Shown here one piece after another: positions 6,581 through 14,491 of a stretch of DNA of 20,732 nucleotides. A program made the translations under genes and the position numbers. The DNA is from Cryomorphaceae bacterium (GTDB taxonomy: Bacteria; Bacteroidota; Bacteroidia; Flavobacteriales_D; Crocinitomicaceae), in contig JAIXRD010000006.1 of assembly GCA_027485365.1 (NCBI GenBank), positions 1 through 20,732 of the forward strand. The letters run 5' to 3'. The stretch's first letter is position 1. Each line of letters opens with the position of its first letter. The notes beneath the pieces were generated by a model. It saw nothing but the letters and a program-made list of their open reading frames with translations, ran no database searches and was not told the DNA's origin.

Positions 6581-9500
6581 ATGACACTTACCGAATTATC
6601 GATTAAAAGACCTTCTTTCATTATCGTTATTTTTACGATTCTGATTGGTGGTGGGATGCTAAGTTATCAGCAGTTGAGCTATGAGTTAATGCCAGACTTT
6701 GCTCCGCCCGTACTTACCGTAACGACAACCTATCCCGGTGCCTCTCCAGCCACGGTTGAGTCTCAGGTTTCTAAACCCTTGGAAGATGGACTCAGCGGAA
6801 TAGAAAACCTTTCAGAGGTTACTACCTTTTCCTTAGAAAACGCCTCCATCATCCTACTCGAATTCAAAGATGGAGTAGATATCAATTTGGCCTTGCAAGA
6901 AGCACAACGCAAAATCAACACCATTGAATCTGTTCTCCCAGATAATTCCACCAGACCTGTTCTAGCCAAAATTGAACCCAATGCCACCCCCGTATTGCAA
7001 GTAATTGCTACGGCAAAAAACATGGGTGGCAAGGAATTCATGACCTTGATGGACGACCAAATTCTCCCGCAAATCAAACAAGTCAAAGGAGTAGCCGAAG
7101 TGCAAGTAATTGGTGGAGAAAAACGAGAAATCCGAGTAAATGTCGATAAAGAAAAATTAAAAGCATACGGTCTTTCTCTTGCTAATGTAAACCAAGCGAT
7201 AGCCTCATCCAATGTGGAGTTTCCGACCGGAAAAGTAAAAAGTACGGAAGAACAAATGACCGTTCGTCTTTCGGGTAAATTCAAATCAGTTGACGAAATC
7301 AAGAACTTAATTTTGTTTTCTAGCGGGACATCTGTAGTACGTTTAGCTGATGTGGCAGAAGTAGCCGACGGATCTACCGATCAACTTTCCTTGTGCCGAT
7401 TAAACGGGAAGGAAGGAATCGGCTTACGAATCAAAAAACAAAGCGATGCCAATGCGGTTGAAATGTCTGAGCTCACACGTAAACGCATCGAAGAGTTAGA
7501 AGAAAAATACAAGAAGGAAGGAATCGAATTTACGGTGGCAACAGACACTTCCACGGTAACCCTAGATTCAGTGCATGCCGTACTTCATGACCTCGAATTG
7601 GCTATCGCCTTAGTTGCGATTGTTATGCTTCTTTTCTTACACACCCTGCGAAATGCCTTAATTGTATTAATCGCTATTCCAGCCTCCTTAATTTCTACGT
7701 TCATTGCGATGTATGCCTTAGGTTACACCTTAAATTTAATGACCCTGTTAGCGATGTCGCTTGTTATTGGAATCCTGGTAGATGACTCCATTGTGGTACT
7801 CGAAAACATTTACAGGCACCTTCAAATGGGTAAAAACAGAAAGCAAGCAGCCTTAGATGGTAGAAATGAAATTGGATTTACCGCACTTGCTATCACCTTG
7901 GTTGACGTCGTGGTATTCTCACCGGTAGTATTCATTCAAGGTGTAATATCTGACATCTTAGAACAGTTTTCTATCGTAGTAGTAATCTCTACCTTGATGT
8001 CGCTTTTTGTTTGTTTTACACTTACCCCATGGCTCGCTTCACGTATGGCCAAGGAAGTCAAATTGGAAGAGAAAAAAGGGATTTTCTATCGGTTTTTATA
8101 TTGGTTTGAAGTTCGACTTTCCAAATTTACTGAAGCCTATGTTTCCTTAGTGAACTGGTCACTCAAACATAAAATCATCACCGGACTTTCTATTTTGGTA
8201 TTATTTATTGCCAGCTTTGGAACCATGGCTCTAGGAATTGTAGGTCAAGAATTCGTGGCAGAAGGAGATCAAGGAAAGTTTATGCTCAAATTGAAATTTG
8301 ATAAGAGCACAACCATTGAAGAAAACAACCGAGTTACCTTAGCCATTGAAGACATGCTTAATGGGCAAAAAGAGGTGAATTCCGTAGTATTTTCTAATGT
8401 GGGTGGACCGAGTTCAGGTATGGGTGCGCTATCCTTTGGGTCTGAATATCGATCAGAGATTACGATTAAGATGAAACCCGGGATGCAAGAACGCTATCCA
8501 ACCATCAAATTCATGACTAAAATCCGTGAGAAAATTGAACAAACCTATCCTGGACTTGAAGTGAGAGCCATGAATATTGGAATGATTGAATCGGAAGAGG
8601 CACCCATTGAAATTTTCCTATCATCAGACGATAATGAGTTACTCATGAGTGAGGCCAGAAGAATGAAAGGATTCATGGACAGTATTAAAGGAGCTAAAGA
8701 TGCTTATATCTCTACGGATGATGTTACACCAGAAATCCGAATTGAACTTGACCGTGACAAAATGGGTCAACTGGGACTTCCTGTTGCCGTAATCGGTATG
8801 CAATTACAAAATGCATTAACAGGTAACGATGACGTCAAATATGATGACCAAGGTAATGAATATGGAATCCGCGTAATGGCAGATAAATACGATCGAAAAA
8901 GTATTGAAGACATAGAATCCATGGCATTTACAACAAACGACGGGAAACTGGTACGACTGGAAGAATTCGCCAATGTGACCATGGAAAATGGAAATGGAAC
9001 CTTAGAGCGTAAGAATCGGGCAAATAATACCACCCTCAGATGTTGGGTACTCGGAAGAGCAGCGGGAAATGTTGCACAAGACATTGATAAGTACCTTGTT
9101 GATCATCCCTTAAATGACCAAGTGCGAATGAAATGGGGAGGTGAAGTTAAACGCCAGAAAGAATCCATGGGTGCGCTAGGTACAGCTATGGGCATTGGCG
9201 TAATTTTAGTATACCTCATCATGGTGGTCTTGTATGACAATTTTGTCTATCCGTTTGTCGTATTATTCTCGATTCTCGTATCGTTAATTGGAGCTATACT
9301 CGCCCTTAGTTTATCCGCATCTAACATGGGAATCTTTACCATGCTTGGTATGTTGATGCTCTTGGGATTAGTAGCCAAAAATGCCATTTTAATTGTAGAC
9401 TTTACCAACCACTTAAAAACAACTGGGGTTAAAACGCACGAAGCCTTATTAGAAGCAGTTAGAACACGGATGCGTCCAATTTTAATGACAACAATCGCTA

Positions 9501-9715
9501 TGGTTTTTGGAATGATCCCAATTGCTATAGGTAAAGGCTCAGGAGCCGAATGGAAGAATGGCTTGGCATGGGTATTAATCGGTGGATTAACCTCCTCCAT
9601 GTTCCTTACGATTATCGTCGTACCCATCATGTACAGCATGGTTGATTCGATAAAAGAGTGGTTTTCTAAGAGAAAAATCGCGAAACGACTGTCCGAAGAG
9701 TTTAATGAAGGTTAG
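6581..9715 (+). CDS. RND multidrug efflux transporter (AcrB/HAE1 type)
   Basis: A 1044-residue proton-driven inner-membrane pump of full family length. The N-terminus (S-I-K-R-P near 7-11) and first membrane helix match the family. Two large periplasmic loops lie at about 35-335 and 555-870. Central helices include G-I-L-V-D-D-S-I-V-V-L-E-N near 397-409, whose Asp401-Asp402 pair corresponds to the proton-relay aspartates of AcrB. G-L-V-A-K-N-A-I-L-I-V-D-F near 929-941 supplies the relay lysine (about Lys933). The two halves show the expected internal duplication. These residues mark it as a drug/hydrophobe pump (HAE1) rather than a heavy-metal pump. It is the last gene of the tetR operon and is followed at once by a terminator hairpin that overlaps the convergent gene. 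The substrate range is unknown. Confidence 0.96.
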   Translation: MTLTELSIKRPSFIIVIFTILIGGGMLSYQQLSYELMPDFAPPVLTVTTTYPGASPATVESQVSKPLEDGLSGIENLSEVTTFSLENASIILLEFKDGVDINLALQEAQRKINTIESVLPDNSTRPVLAKIEPNATPVLQVIATAKNMGGKEFMTLMDDQILPQIKQVKGVAEVQVIGGEKREIRVNVDKEKLKAYGLSLANVNQAIASSNVEFPTGKVKSTEEQMTVRLSGKFKSVDEIKNLILFSSGTSVVRLADVAEVADGSTDQLSLCRLNGKEGIGLRIKKQSDANAVEMSELTRKRIEELEEKYKKEGIEFTVATDTSTVTLDSVHAVLHDLELAIALVAIVMLLFLHTLRNALIVLIAIPASLISTFIAMYALGYTLNLMTLLAMSLVIGILVDDSIVVLENIYRHLQMGKNRKQAALDGRNEIGFTALAITLVDVVVFSPVVFIQGVISDILEQFSIVVVISTLMSLFVCFTLTPWLASRMAKEVKLEEKKGIFYRFLYWFEVRLSKFTEAYVSLVNWSLKHKIITGLSILVLFIASFGTMALGIVGQEFVAEGDQGKFMLKLKFDKSTTIEENNRVTLAIEDMLNGQKEVNSVVFSNVGGPSSGMGALSFGSEYRSEITIKMKPGMQERYPTIKFMTKIREKIEQTYPGLEVRAMNIGMIESEEAPIEIFLSSDDNELLMSEARRMKGFMDSIKGAKDAYISTDDVTPEIRIELDRDKMGQLGLPVAVIGMQLQNALTGNDDVKYDDQGNEYGIRVMADKYDRKSIEDIESMAFTTNDGKLVRLEEFANVTMENGNGTLERKNRANNTTLRCWVLGRAAGNVAQDIDKYLVDHPLNDQVRMKWGGEVKRQKESMGALGTAMGIGVILVYLIMVVLYDNFVYPFVVLFSILVSLIGAILALSLSASNMGIFTMLGMLMLLGLVAKNAILIVDFTNHLKTTGVKTHEALLEAVRTRMRPILMTTIAMVFGMIPIAIGKGSGAEWKNGLAWVLIGGLTSSMFLTIIVVPIMYSMVDSIKEWFSKRKIAKRLSEEFNEG

Positions 9716-9716
9716 T

Positions 9717-11099
9717 TTAACAACAATGTGATGGGTTTAACAAATCCATCACATTTTTTACCGGACTAAATACATTTGACGGTATTTCGACAAAAACGGT
9801 ATTCCAATAATACATTGAACCATTCCATAATCCTGGTTTTTCAAGATAATATACGGTCTTACCTAAATGATTCTTTTTTACCGCCATGGAAAGGTCTTCT
9901 CGAACAAACTCGGTTAAATCTAATTTATTTCCCATCAAACCATACGGTGAAATAGCCATCATTACCGGATTAAAATGAGAACTTTCAGTAAGTTTAGCCA
10001 AGTGAATCGAATCGATTTGTGACTTTTCTATAATTTGCTTTGTTTTAATTCCTTCATGAGAAACCCAAAAAGGACCTCCCCCGGGCATACCCTCATTCTT
10101 TACCATACCACAAACACGAAACGGCCGTTGAAGCATTGTTGAAATATATTCCCAAGATGTCACACCGGCGGATTCATCAAGTAATTGAAAATCACTACAA
10201 ATACGCATAATCTCAGGCATATTTTTTTCTGAATATGCTTTTAAGAGCTTAGCGCGCAGACTCACCAATACGCCACCAAGCAATCCCCATGTTTGATTCA
10301 CATGTTCATCTTGAACAGGGCACTGAATGTTGTCAATATTCTTAATAAAAACGAGGTCTGATGCTAAGCCATTTAAATTTGAAAGTATTGCTCCGTGACC
10401 TGCAGGACGCCTCACAAACGATCCCGTTTGATTACTCAAGGGTTGCATGAACTCGTCAAACACATAGGAATCAGTTTCCACTGCTTGGGTACTAAAATCG
10501 ATTTTGAATGGAAAACTATTTAACAGCGTTTCACGAGCCATTGATAATTGACTTAAATGTTCCTCTTGTACCGTGAAGTGAAACGAATCAATTGGTTTTA
10601 AGGCTGTTTTACCTTGCCTTAAATGACTTTCTAAGGGTGAAGCGTTCTTTTCATTCATCCGATGAAAAGGAAACAAAGCTTTTGGGGTACCAGAAAAATT
10701 CAATCCTTGCGACCCAAGTAAATAATCACAAAGCGCCAATAAATCTACCGAAGGATCCATTAATAATTGTCGCCATTCTTCATTCACTTCATGATAGAAT
10801 GCGAAGGACTCGATTTTACTTAAAAATAAACGGACCTCATCCCCTTGCTCATGTCCCATAGAACCCAGGAATTGCTGAAGAAAATCGAACATGCGCGAAC
10901 CAACACCAGACGCTGGAATAAAGAACGAAATCGATCCATTGGACGCAACAAATACTTCTTGGAATTTCTTAATTTCTGCCGGAGCATATTTAAGGATTCC
11001 ATGTCCAACCGTACAAGCCTCTACGATGTTTGGAGACGCCAAGGAGGAGAACAAGCGGTTACGCTGTTTATCAATCGCTTCTTGTATATCCTTCTCCAT
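9717..11099 (-). CDS. DUF4301 family protein (Bacteroidota-typical; nucleotidyltransferase-like motifs)
   Basis: A 460-residue cytoplasmic protein with no signal peptide. I recognise it as DUF4301 from R-P-F-R-V-C-G-M-V-K-N-E-G at 325-337, G-G-G-P-F-W-V at 340-346, S-H-F-N-P-V at 374-379 and P-G-L-W-N-G-S-M near 422-429. The function is not established. Its motif order resembles sugar-1-phosphate nucleotidyltransferases: an early Gly-rich P-A-S-G-V-G-S-R-M at 62-70, then T-P-K-A-L-F-P-F-H at 138-146, R-P-A-G-H-G-A-I-L at 231-239 and F-I-K-N-I-D-N at 251-257. This suggests a nucleotide-dependent transferase fold (inference). Its 3' end contains the terminator of the facing efflux operon, and it diverges from the methyltransferase gene over only 27 bases. 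Confidence 0.85.
   Translation of the reverse strand: MEKDIQEAIDKQRNRLFSSLASPNIVEACTVGHGILKYAPAEIKKFQEVFVASNGSISFFIPASGVGSRMFDFLQQFLGSMGHEQGDEVRLFLSKIESFAFYHEVNEEWRQLLMDPSVDLLALCDYLLGSQGLNFSGTPKALFPFHRMNEKNASPLESHLRQGKTALKPIDSFHFTVQEEHLSQLSMARETLLNSFPFKIDFSTQAVETDSYVFDEFMQPLSNQTGSFVRRPAGHGAILSNLNGLASDLVFIKNIDNIQCPVQDEHVNQTWGLLGGVLVSLRAKLLKAYSEKNMPEIMRICSDFQLLDESAGVTSWEYISTMLQRPFRVCGMVKNEGMPGGGPFWVSHEGIKTKQIIEKSQIDSIHLAKLTESSHFNPVMMAISPYGLMGNKLDLTEFVREDLSMAVKKNHLGKTVYYLEKPGLWNGSMYYWNTVFVEIPSNVFSPVKNVMDLLNPSHCC
9725..9759 (+). terminator. Rho-independent terminator of the efflux operon
   Basis: A 10-base perfect stem (AATGTGATGG at 9725-9734 with CCATCACATT at 9746-9755) encloses an 11-base loop and runs straight into six T residues (9754-9759). 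It starts 10 bases after the pump stop codon. The whole hairpin also encodes the last residues of the opposite-strand DUF4301 gene. There is no T-run on the other side, so it should act only on plus-strand transcripts. Confidence 0.75.
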
Positions 11100-11126
11100 C
11101 CGAGATAAATAGTTTTACTTTGCAGT

Positions 11127-11900
11127 GTGAATCTAGTCTTCGAAGGTATAAAATATCAACTACACGCCAAAAAACGGCAAGGAATTCATTCGCCCTTTAT
11201 TTATGATTTAGTGGATAAGGGCCTGACAAGTAAGGTTTCTAGTGAACATAAAAGTATATTGAATGCTTTTGATTTAACACAGCAGCATGATACTCGGGTA
11301 ATCCATATTACCGATTTAGGCGCAGGATCTAGGAAATTATCTGAGCAACGTAACATTCAAGACATACATCGAGTCAGTAGTTCAGGGAGGCGTTATGGGA
11401 GATTGCTTTACCTGCTATGCAATCACTACAAACCCTTGCATATACTCGAATTAGGAACCTCATTGGGACGTGGGACCTTAGCCATGCATCTTGGGCATTC
11501 TGAAGCACAAATTACCACGATAGAAGGTTCACCTGAAATCGCAGCCATTGCAAGTGAAAACATTAACAAATTCGCCACAAATCGCACCAATATTGAAGTT
11601 ATAACAAGTTCATTTAGCACCTATTTATCAGAATTAGATAATGCAACCTTTGACCTTGTTTACATTGATGGACATCACGAAGGGAAAGCGTTACGTAACT
11701 ACCTTGACCAAATAATGCCCTACACACATGAACAAACCCTTTTTCTATTAGATGACATCCGATGGAATGACGACATGTTAAAGGCTTGGAATGAACTAAT
11801 CAAGGACCCCCGCTTTCATGTGAGCATTGATTTCTTTCGAATGGGTATGTTAAGCCAACGGAATTCTCAGGCTAAAGAACACTTTACCTTATCGTTTTAA
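11127..11900 (+). CDS. Class I SAM-dependent methyltransferase
   Basis: A 257-residue protein starting with GTG; no in-frame ATG exists until far into the fold, and the start lies 27 bases from the divergent DUF4301 gene. The N-terminal Y-Q-L-H-A-K-K and I-H-S-P-F-I-Y-D-L-V at 20-29 fit a Bacteroidota methyltransferase group from memory. The Rossmann motif I is L-H-I-L-E-L-G-T-S-L-G at 104-114, followed by the acidic ribose-binding T-I-E-G-S at 131-135. The segment F-D-L-V-Y-I-D-G-H-H at 175-184 and the later F-L-L-D-D-I-R-W at 206-213 resemble O-methyltransferases that bind a metal. The substrate is unknown. Its TAA stop overlaps the stop codon of the opposite-strand gene by two bases. Confidence 0.85.
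   Translation: MNLVFEGIKYQLHAKKRQGIHSPFIYDLVDKGLTSKVSSEHKSILNAFDLTQQHDTRVIHITDLGAGSRKLSEQRNIQDIHRVSSSGRRYGRLLYLLCNHYKPLHILELGTSLGRGTLAMHLGHSEAQITTIEGSPEIAAIASENINKFATNRTNIEVITSSFSTYLSELDNATFDLVYIDGHHEGKALRNYLDQIMPYTHEQTLFLLDDIRWNDDMLKAWNELIKDPRFHVSIDFFRMGMLSQRNSQAKEHFTLSF
11141..11171 (-). promoter_or_regulatory. Candidate promoter of the DUF4301 gene, inside the divergent methyltransferase gene
   Basis: Read on the minus strand this is TTTG (11168-11171), a 19-base spacer and TACCTTCG (11141-11148). The -7 box matches seven of eight defined or free positions of TAnnTTTG, and the spacing is the usual one for Bacteroidota. The leader to the ATG at 11099 would be about 35 bases. The intergenic gap is only 27 bases, so this promoter must lie within the neighbour's coding region if it is real. 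Confidence 0.42.
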
Positions 11901-12664
11901 TACACGGGTTTAATTTGCTTCAAAAGGTATGAAGTATTAAGCCGCTTTGGTTCTAGATTTGATTTTTTCTTCGAATCGACATTTGCAATGACCACGGAAG
12001 AAGATTCTAAGTTCTTATCTATAGCCGTCCATTCATAGGTATTACTTAAGGGTGCTTTACTTACAATCGTTGCTTCATCTGGAAGAACAGTATTATCCGA
12101 TCTGGAACCTCTGATCTCTAATGATTTAGCTTCTTCTTGTGGTTCGGCCGCCAAGGCTAAGGGTTCATCAGAAGGTGTACTTATTTCATATCCATATGCA
12201 GGATCTGAGTGAATAACCTGCGGTAGTTCCGCTACTAATGGTCGATTGGGTGCAGTTGTTTCCTTAGCCAACTGCTTGTTTGGGGAAGGATTTTGTTTGG
12301 TTCGTTCGATTTTCTTATTTACTCGAGCCGTCTGGTCCTTAGGAGTACTCGTAGTATTGAATAAATATATAGTAAACAAAATAAGTAGACTTGCCGCTAC
12401 AGCAGAGGCAATGAATAAATTGAACATCCTAGGACGCATACCTTTCGCTGAGGGTTGGGAATACGTTTGATCGAATGTTTGATTAAGCGCTTCTAACAAA
12501 TGTGCGGGAGGACTTACGGGTAATACATCCATACTTCGAGTGACCAAGACCTTAACTTGCTGAAAACTAACTTCATCAGAACATAAGTCCTCAATTAAGG
12601 ATTGCTCACTTGGAGTCAAATCGCTGTAATGAGCCTTTAAAAATAAATCGTCTATCTGCTTCAT
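11897..12664 (-). CDS. Probable anti-sigma factor (single-pass membrane protein)
   Basis: A 255-residue protein whose ATG overlaps the stop of the preceding ECF sigma gene as ATGA, indicating translational coupling. The cytoplasmic N-terminal part (about 1-80) is acidic and helical. A membrane helix follows at about 82-102 (I-A-S-A-V-A-A-S-L-L-I-L-F). The periplasmic part (about 103-255) is low-complexity, rich in Lys, Pro, Ser and Thr, with no recognised domain. I see no zinc-binding H-x3-C-x2-C motif, so it is not a classical ZAS anti-sigma domain. The role is inferred from the coupling, the topology and the size of the cytoplasmic domain. Confidence 0.7.
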   Translation of the reverse strand: MKQIDDLFLKAHYSDLTPSEQSLIEDLCSDEVSFQQVKVLVTRSMDVLPVSPPAHLLEALNQTFDQTYSQPSAKGMRPRMFNLFIASAVAASLLILFTIYLFNTTSTPKDQTARVNKKIERTKQNPSPNKQLAKETTAPNRPLVAELPQVIHSDPAYGYEISTPSDEPLALAAEPQEEAKSLEIRGSRSDNTVLPDEATIVSKAPLSNTYEWTAIDKNLESSSVVIANVDSKKKSNLEPKRLNTSYLLKQIKPVY

Positions 12665-13245
12665 CGTTCTACGAGTTCAAACATTTTTAATTCTGCTGCC
12701 AATTTCTTAATTGCATAAAATAAGCGTGACTTTACTGTACCTTCATTGATTCCAACGATCTCAGAAATTTCTTTAATCGAAAGGCCATCAATATGTTTTA
12801 ATACAAAAACTTCACGGTGTTTATCATCCAATTTTATAAGTTCTTCTTCCAACGCCGCTTTAAATTCCCAATCATTTACCGTCTGCTCTACATCATCAGC
12901 TCCACTTAATTGGTAATGACTATCCAATCCATTGCTTGTGTTCTTTCTAACTTCATTCCGCTTAAACTCATTCTTACATAAATTGGAGGCAATGGTATAA
13001 ACCCAAGTTTTAAAACTCCGATTGGTATCAAACAAATGGGGTTGCGTAATGATCTTAGTAAATAAATCCTGTAATAAATCCTGTGCACGAACTTCATTGT
13101 ACCAAAGTAACTTCAGCATATACCCATATAGCTTACCAGAATAGCGCTGATACAATTCATTAAAGGCAGTCTTCTCCCCTTGACGAATCGCTAACATGAG
13201 CTCTTCATCTGAGAAATGAGAAAAACCTGACTTCAATCCACGCAT
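12661..13245 (-). CDS. ECF-type RNA polymerase sigma factor
   Basis: A 194-residue sigma factor with only regions 2 and 4. Region 2 (about 27-95) shows F-N-E-L-Y-Q-R-Y near 28-35, A-Q-D-L-L-Q-D-L-F near 54-62 and the -10-recognition segment S-F-K-T-W-V-Y-T-I-A near 77-86. Region 4 (about 133-187) shows L-D-D-K-H-R-E-V-F and a helix-turn-helix with L-S-I-K-E-I-S-E-I-V-G and G-T-V-K-S-R-L. The gene lies 7 bases after a gene for an exported protein and overlaps the membrane partner gene downstream, so all three form one operon. Its target promoters are unknown; no additional ECF-specific promoter could be identified by eye. Confidence 0.95.
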   Translation of the reverse strand: MRGLKSGFSHFSDEELMLAIRQGEKTAFNELYQRYSGKLYGYMLKLLWYNEVRAQDLLQDLFTKIITQPHLFDTNRSFKTWVYTIASNLCKNEFKRNEVRKNTSNGLDSHYQLSGADDVEQTVNDWEFKAALEEELIKLDDKHREVFVLKHIDGLSIKEISEIVGINEGTVKSRLFYAIKKLAAELKMFELVER

Positions 13246-13252
13246 AAATCCT

Positions 13253-14392
13253 TTATTTCTTCGGTCTTATTTTGTACTTCTTATTTTCGATTTTAGATCG
13301 TTTTTCCTTGCTTTTATCAGCGCTTAAGGTTTCGACGGTTAAAATCATTGGCATATAATTTTGCCTGAGCGGCGATATTGTTTCATCCGGCTCTTCACCG
13401 CAATCTAAATATGAAAAGGAGTCCAAAAATCGCTCATTATTCAACAAAACCTGTGCTTCATCCAAGGTATTCGGATATAAGAAGACAAGTCCGTTTGGAA
13501 CTATATCTTGTTCAAATTGGAACAGATATTCCCTTGGAATGGTCATGGAAAACGCAAATTTTGTGGCAGGATTAATCCGTATGAAATCCCCCAGGTATGT
13601 GACATCGACTGTGGGTTGAACCGGTATGGAATAGCCTTTTTTAAGTAATAAGGCTCGATATTGCTGGCTTTGTAATAAATCCAATGAAATGATATCAATG
13701 GAATTTCTTCGCAAAGCAACTTGTTCTTGAAAGGCGCTGTAGGTGTCCAGTGTTCCGTGTGTAATAAGCGTAGTGTTCTCAGGTACCGATTTGACTAGAT
13801 CAATGGCATAACAAGTCATGGCATCGGGAATCAAACGCAAAGACTTCATCTTATTTAAGGTATTCCAAACTGTTAAGGTATCTCCAGTAACCAATGAATT
13901 AGCAACCTTTAATTTTAACCCTTCAGGGTGATTTGGATTCAATCTCAAGGCCTCATTTAATTCCGGCGCTCGATCTGCATTGTAATTCCCCTGATCGTAA
14001 TAAAGCACATTCGCTTCAATCTGTTCCGAAGGCGTTTGAGCCAAGCCTTTTAATATAGTTACGGAATGTTGGAGTTGGACCTCATCTACGTCTGATGCAG
14101 ATCGGGACCTTGAATTACTTTTAAGCGCTACCTTTCTTGCCTTATAAACATCGGCTTCTTTTTTAAAATTATTCTGCTGTCTAACTTCCGATTCGTTCAA
14201 TTGATCTACATCATCAGCGGCAGGAATCTGATCCTTATCCAAAAGTTGCAACTGTGCGCTATCCAAAACAAGCGTTGTTGTCCCCTGGTTATTAAACAGA
14301 TTTCCATTGGAAACACTATTGGATTGCGGAGGTTGAGCCAGCGAAAAAAAAGCGATACAAACGCCAATTAAAATAAGTAAGTTTTTTTTCAT
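13253..14392 (-). CDS. Exported protein of unknown family, first gene of ECF sigma operon
   Basis: A 379-residue protein starting at the ATG at 14392; a GTG four codons upstream (14404) is in frame but gives a worse signal peptide. Residues 1-20 form a signal peptide (M-K-K-N then a hydrophobic core ending S-L-A-Q). A TPR-like stretch with N-E-A-L-R-L-N-P-N-H-P-E-G lies near 147-159. The segment after it (N-T-T-L-I-T-H-G-T-L-D-T-Y-S and S-I-D-I-I-S-L-D-L-L) recalls the soluble C-terminal part of Bacteroidota DUF2723 membrane proteins, but there are no membrane helices here, so the resemblance is tentative. The C-terminus is strongly basic (K-K-Y-K-I-R-P-K-K). Position suggests it works with, or is sensed by, the sigma/anti-sigma pair. 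Function unknown. Confidence 0.75.
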   Translation of the reverse strand: MKKNLLILIGVCIAFFSLAQPPQSNSVSNGNLFNNQGTTTLVLDSAQLQLLDKDQIPAADDVDQLNESEVRQQNNFKKEADVYKARKVALKSNSRSRSASDVDEVQLQHSVTILKGLAQTPSEQIEANVLYYDQGNYNADRAPELNEALRLNPNHPEGLKLKVANSLVTGDTLTVWNTLNKMKSLRLIPDAMTCYAIDLVKSVPENTTLITHGTLDTYSAFQEQVALRRNSIDIISLDLLQSQQYRALLLKKGYSIPVQPTVDVTYLGDFIRINPATKFAFSMTIPREYLFQFEQDIVPNGLVFLYPNTLDEAQVLLNNERFLDSFSYLDCGEEPDETISPLRQNYMPMILTVETLSADKSKEKRSKIENKKYKIRPKK

Positions 14393-14446
14393 AACAAGTC
14401 CCACTACATCGTTAAAAGGAAAAAGTTCATTTAACGAAGTTAAGTA

Positions 14447-14476
14447 TTTACCCTAGACAAATAATATGTAAGTTTG
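14447..14476 (+). promoter_or_regulatory. Candidate promoter of the beta-helix lipoprotein gene
   Basis: TAAGTTTG at 14469-14476 is a perfect TAnnTTTG -7 box, preceded 18 bases upstream by TTTA (14447-14450), a near match to the -33 TTTG. Transcription would start near 14483, only about 10 bases before the GTG at 14492. The TTG at 14474 that could also open the frame lies inside the box, which rules against it as the start. Confidence 0.52.
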
Positions 14477-14491
14477 TGCGTTAAGTCGCAC

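Noticed and set aside
6763..7302. Long open frame antisense to the RND pump gene (also 9247-9639 and 8767-9084)
   Set aside because: Composition and lack of any domain or start context mark these as shadows of the conserved pump gene.
11897..11900. Overlapping stop codons on opposite strands (TTAA)
   Set aside because: Real but simply reflects gene packing; no function implied.
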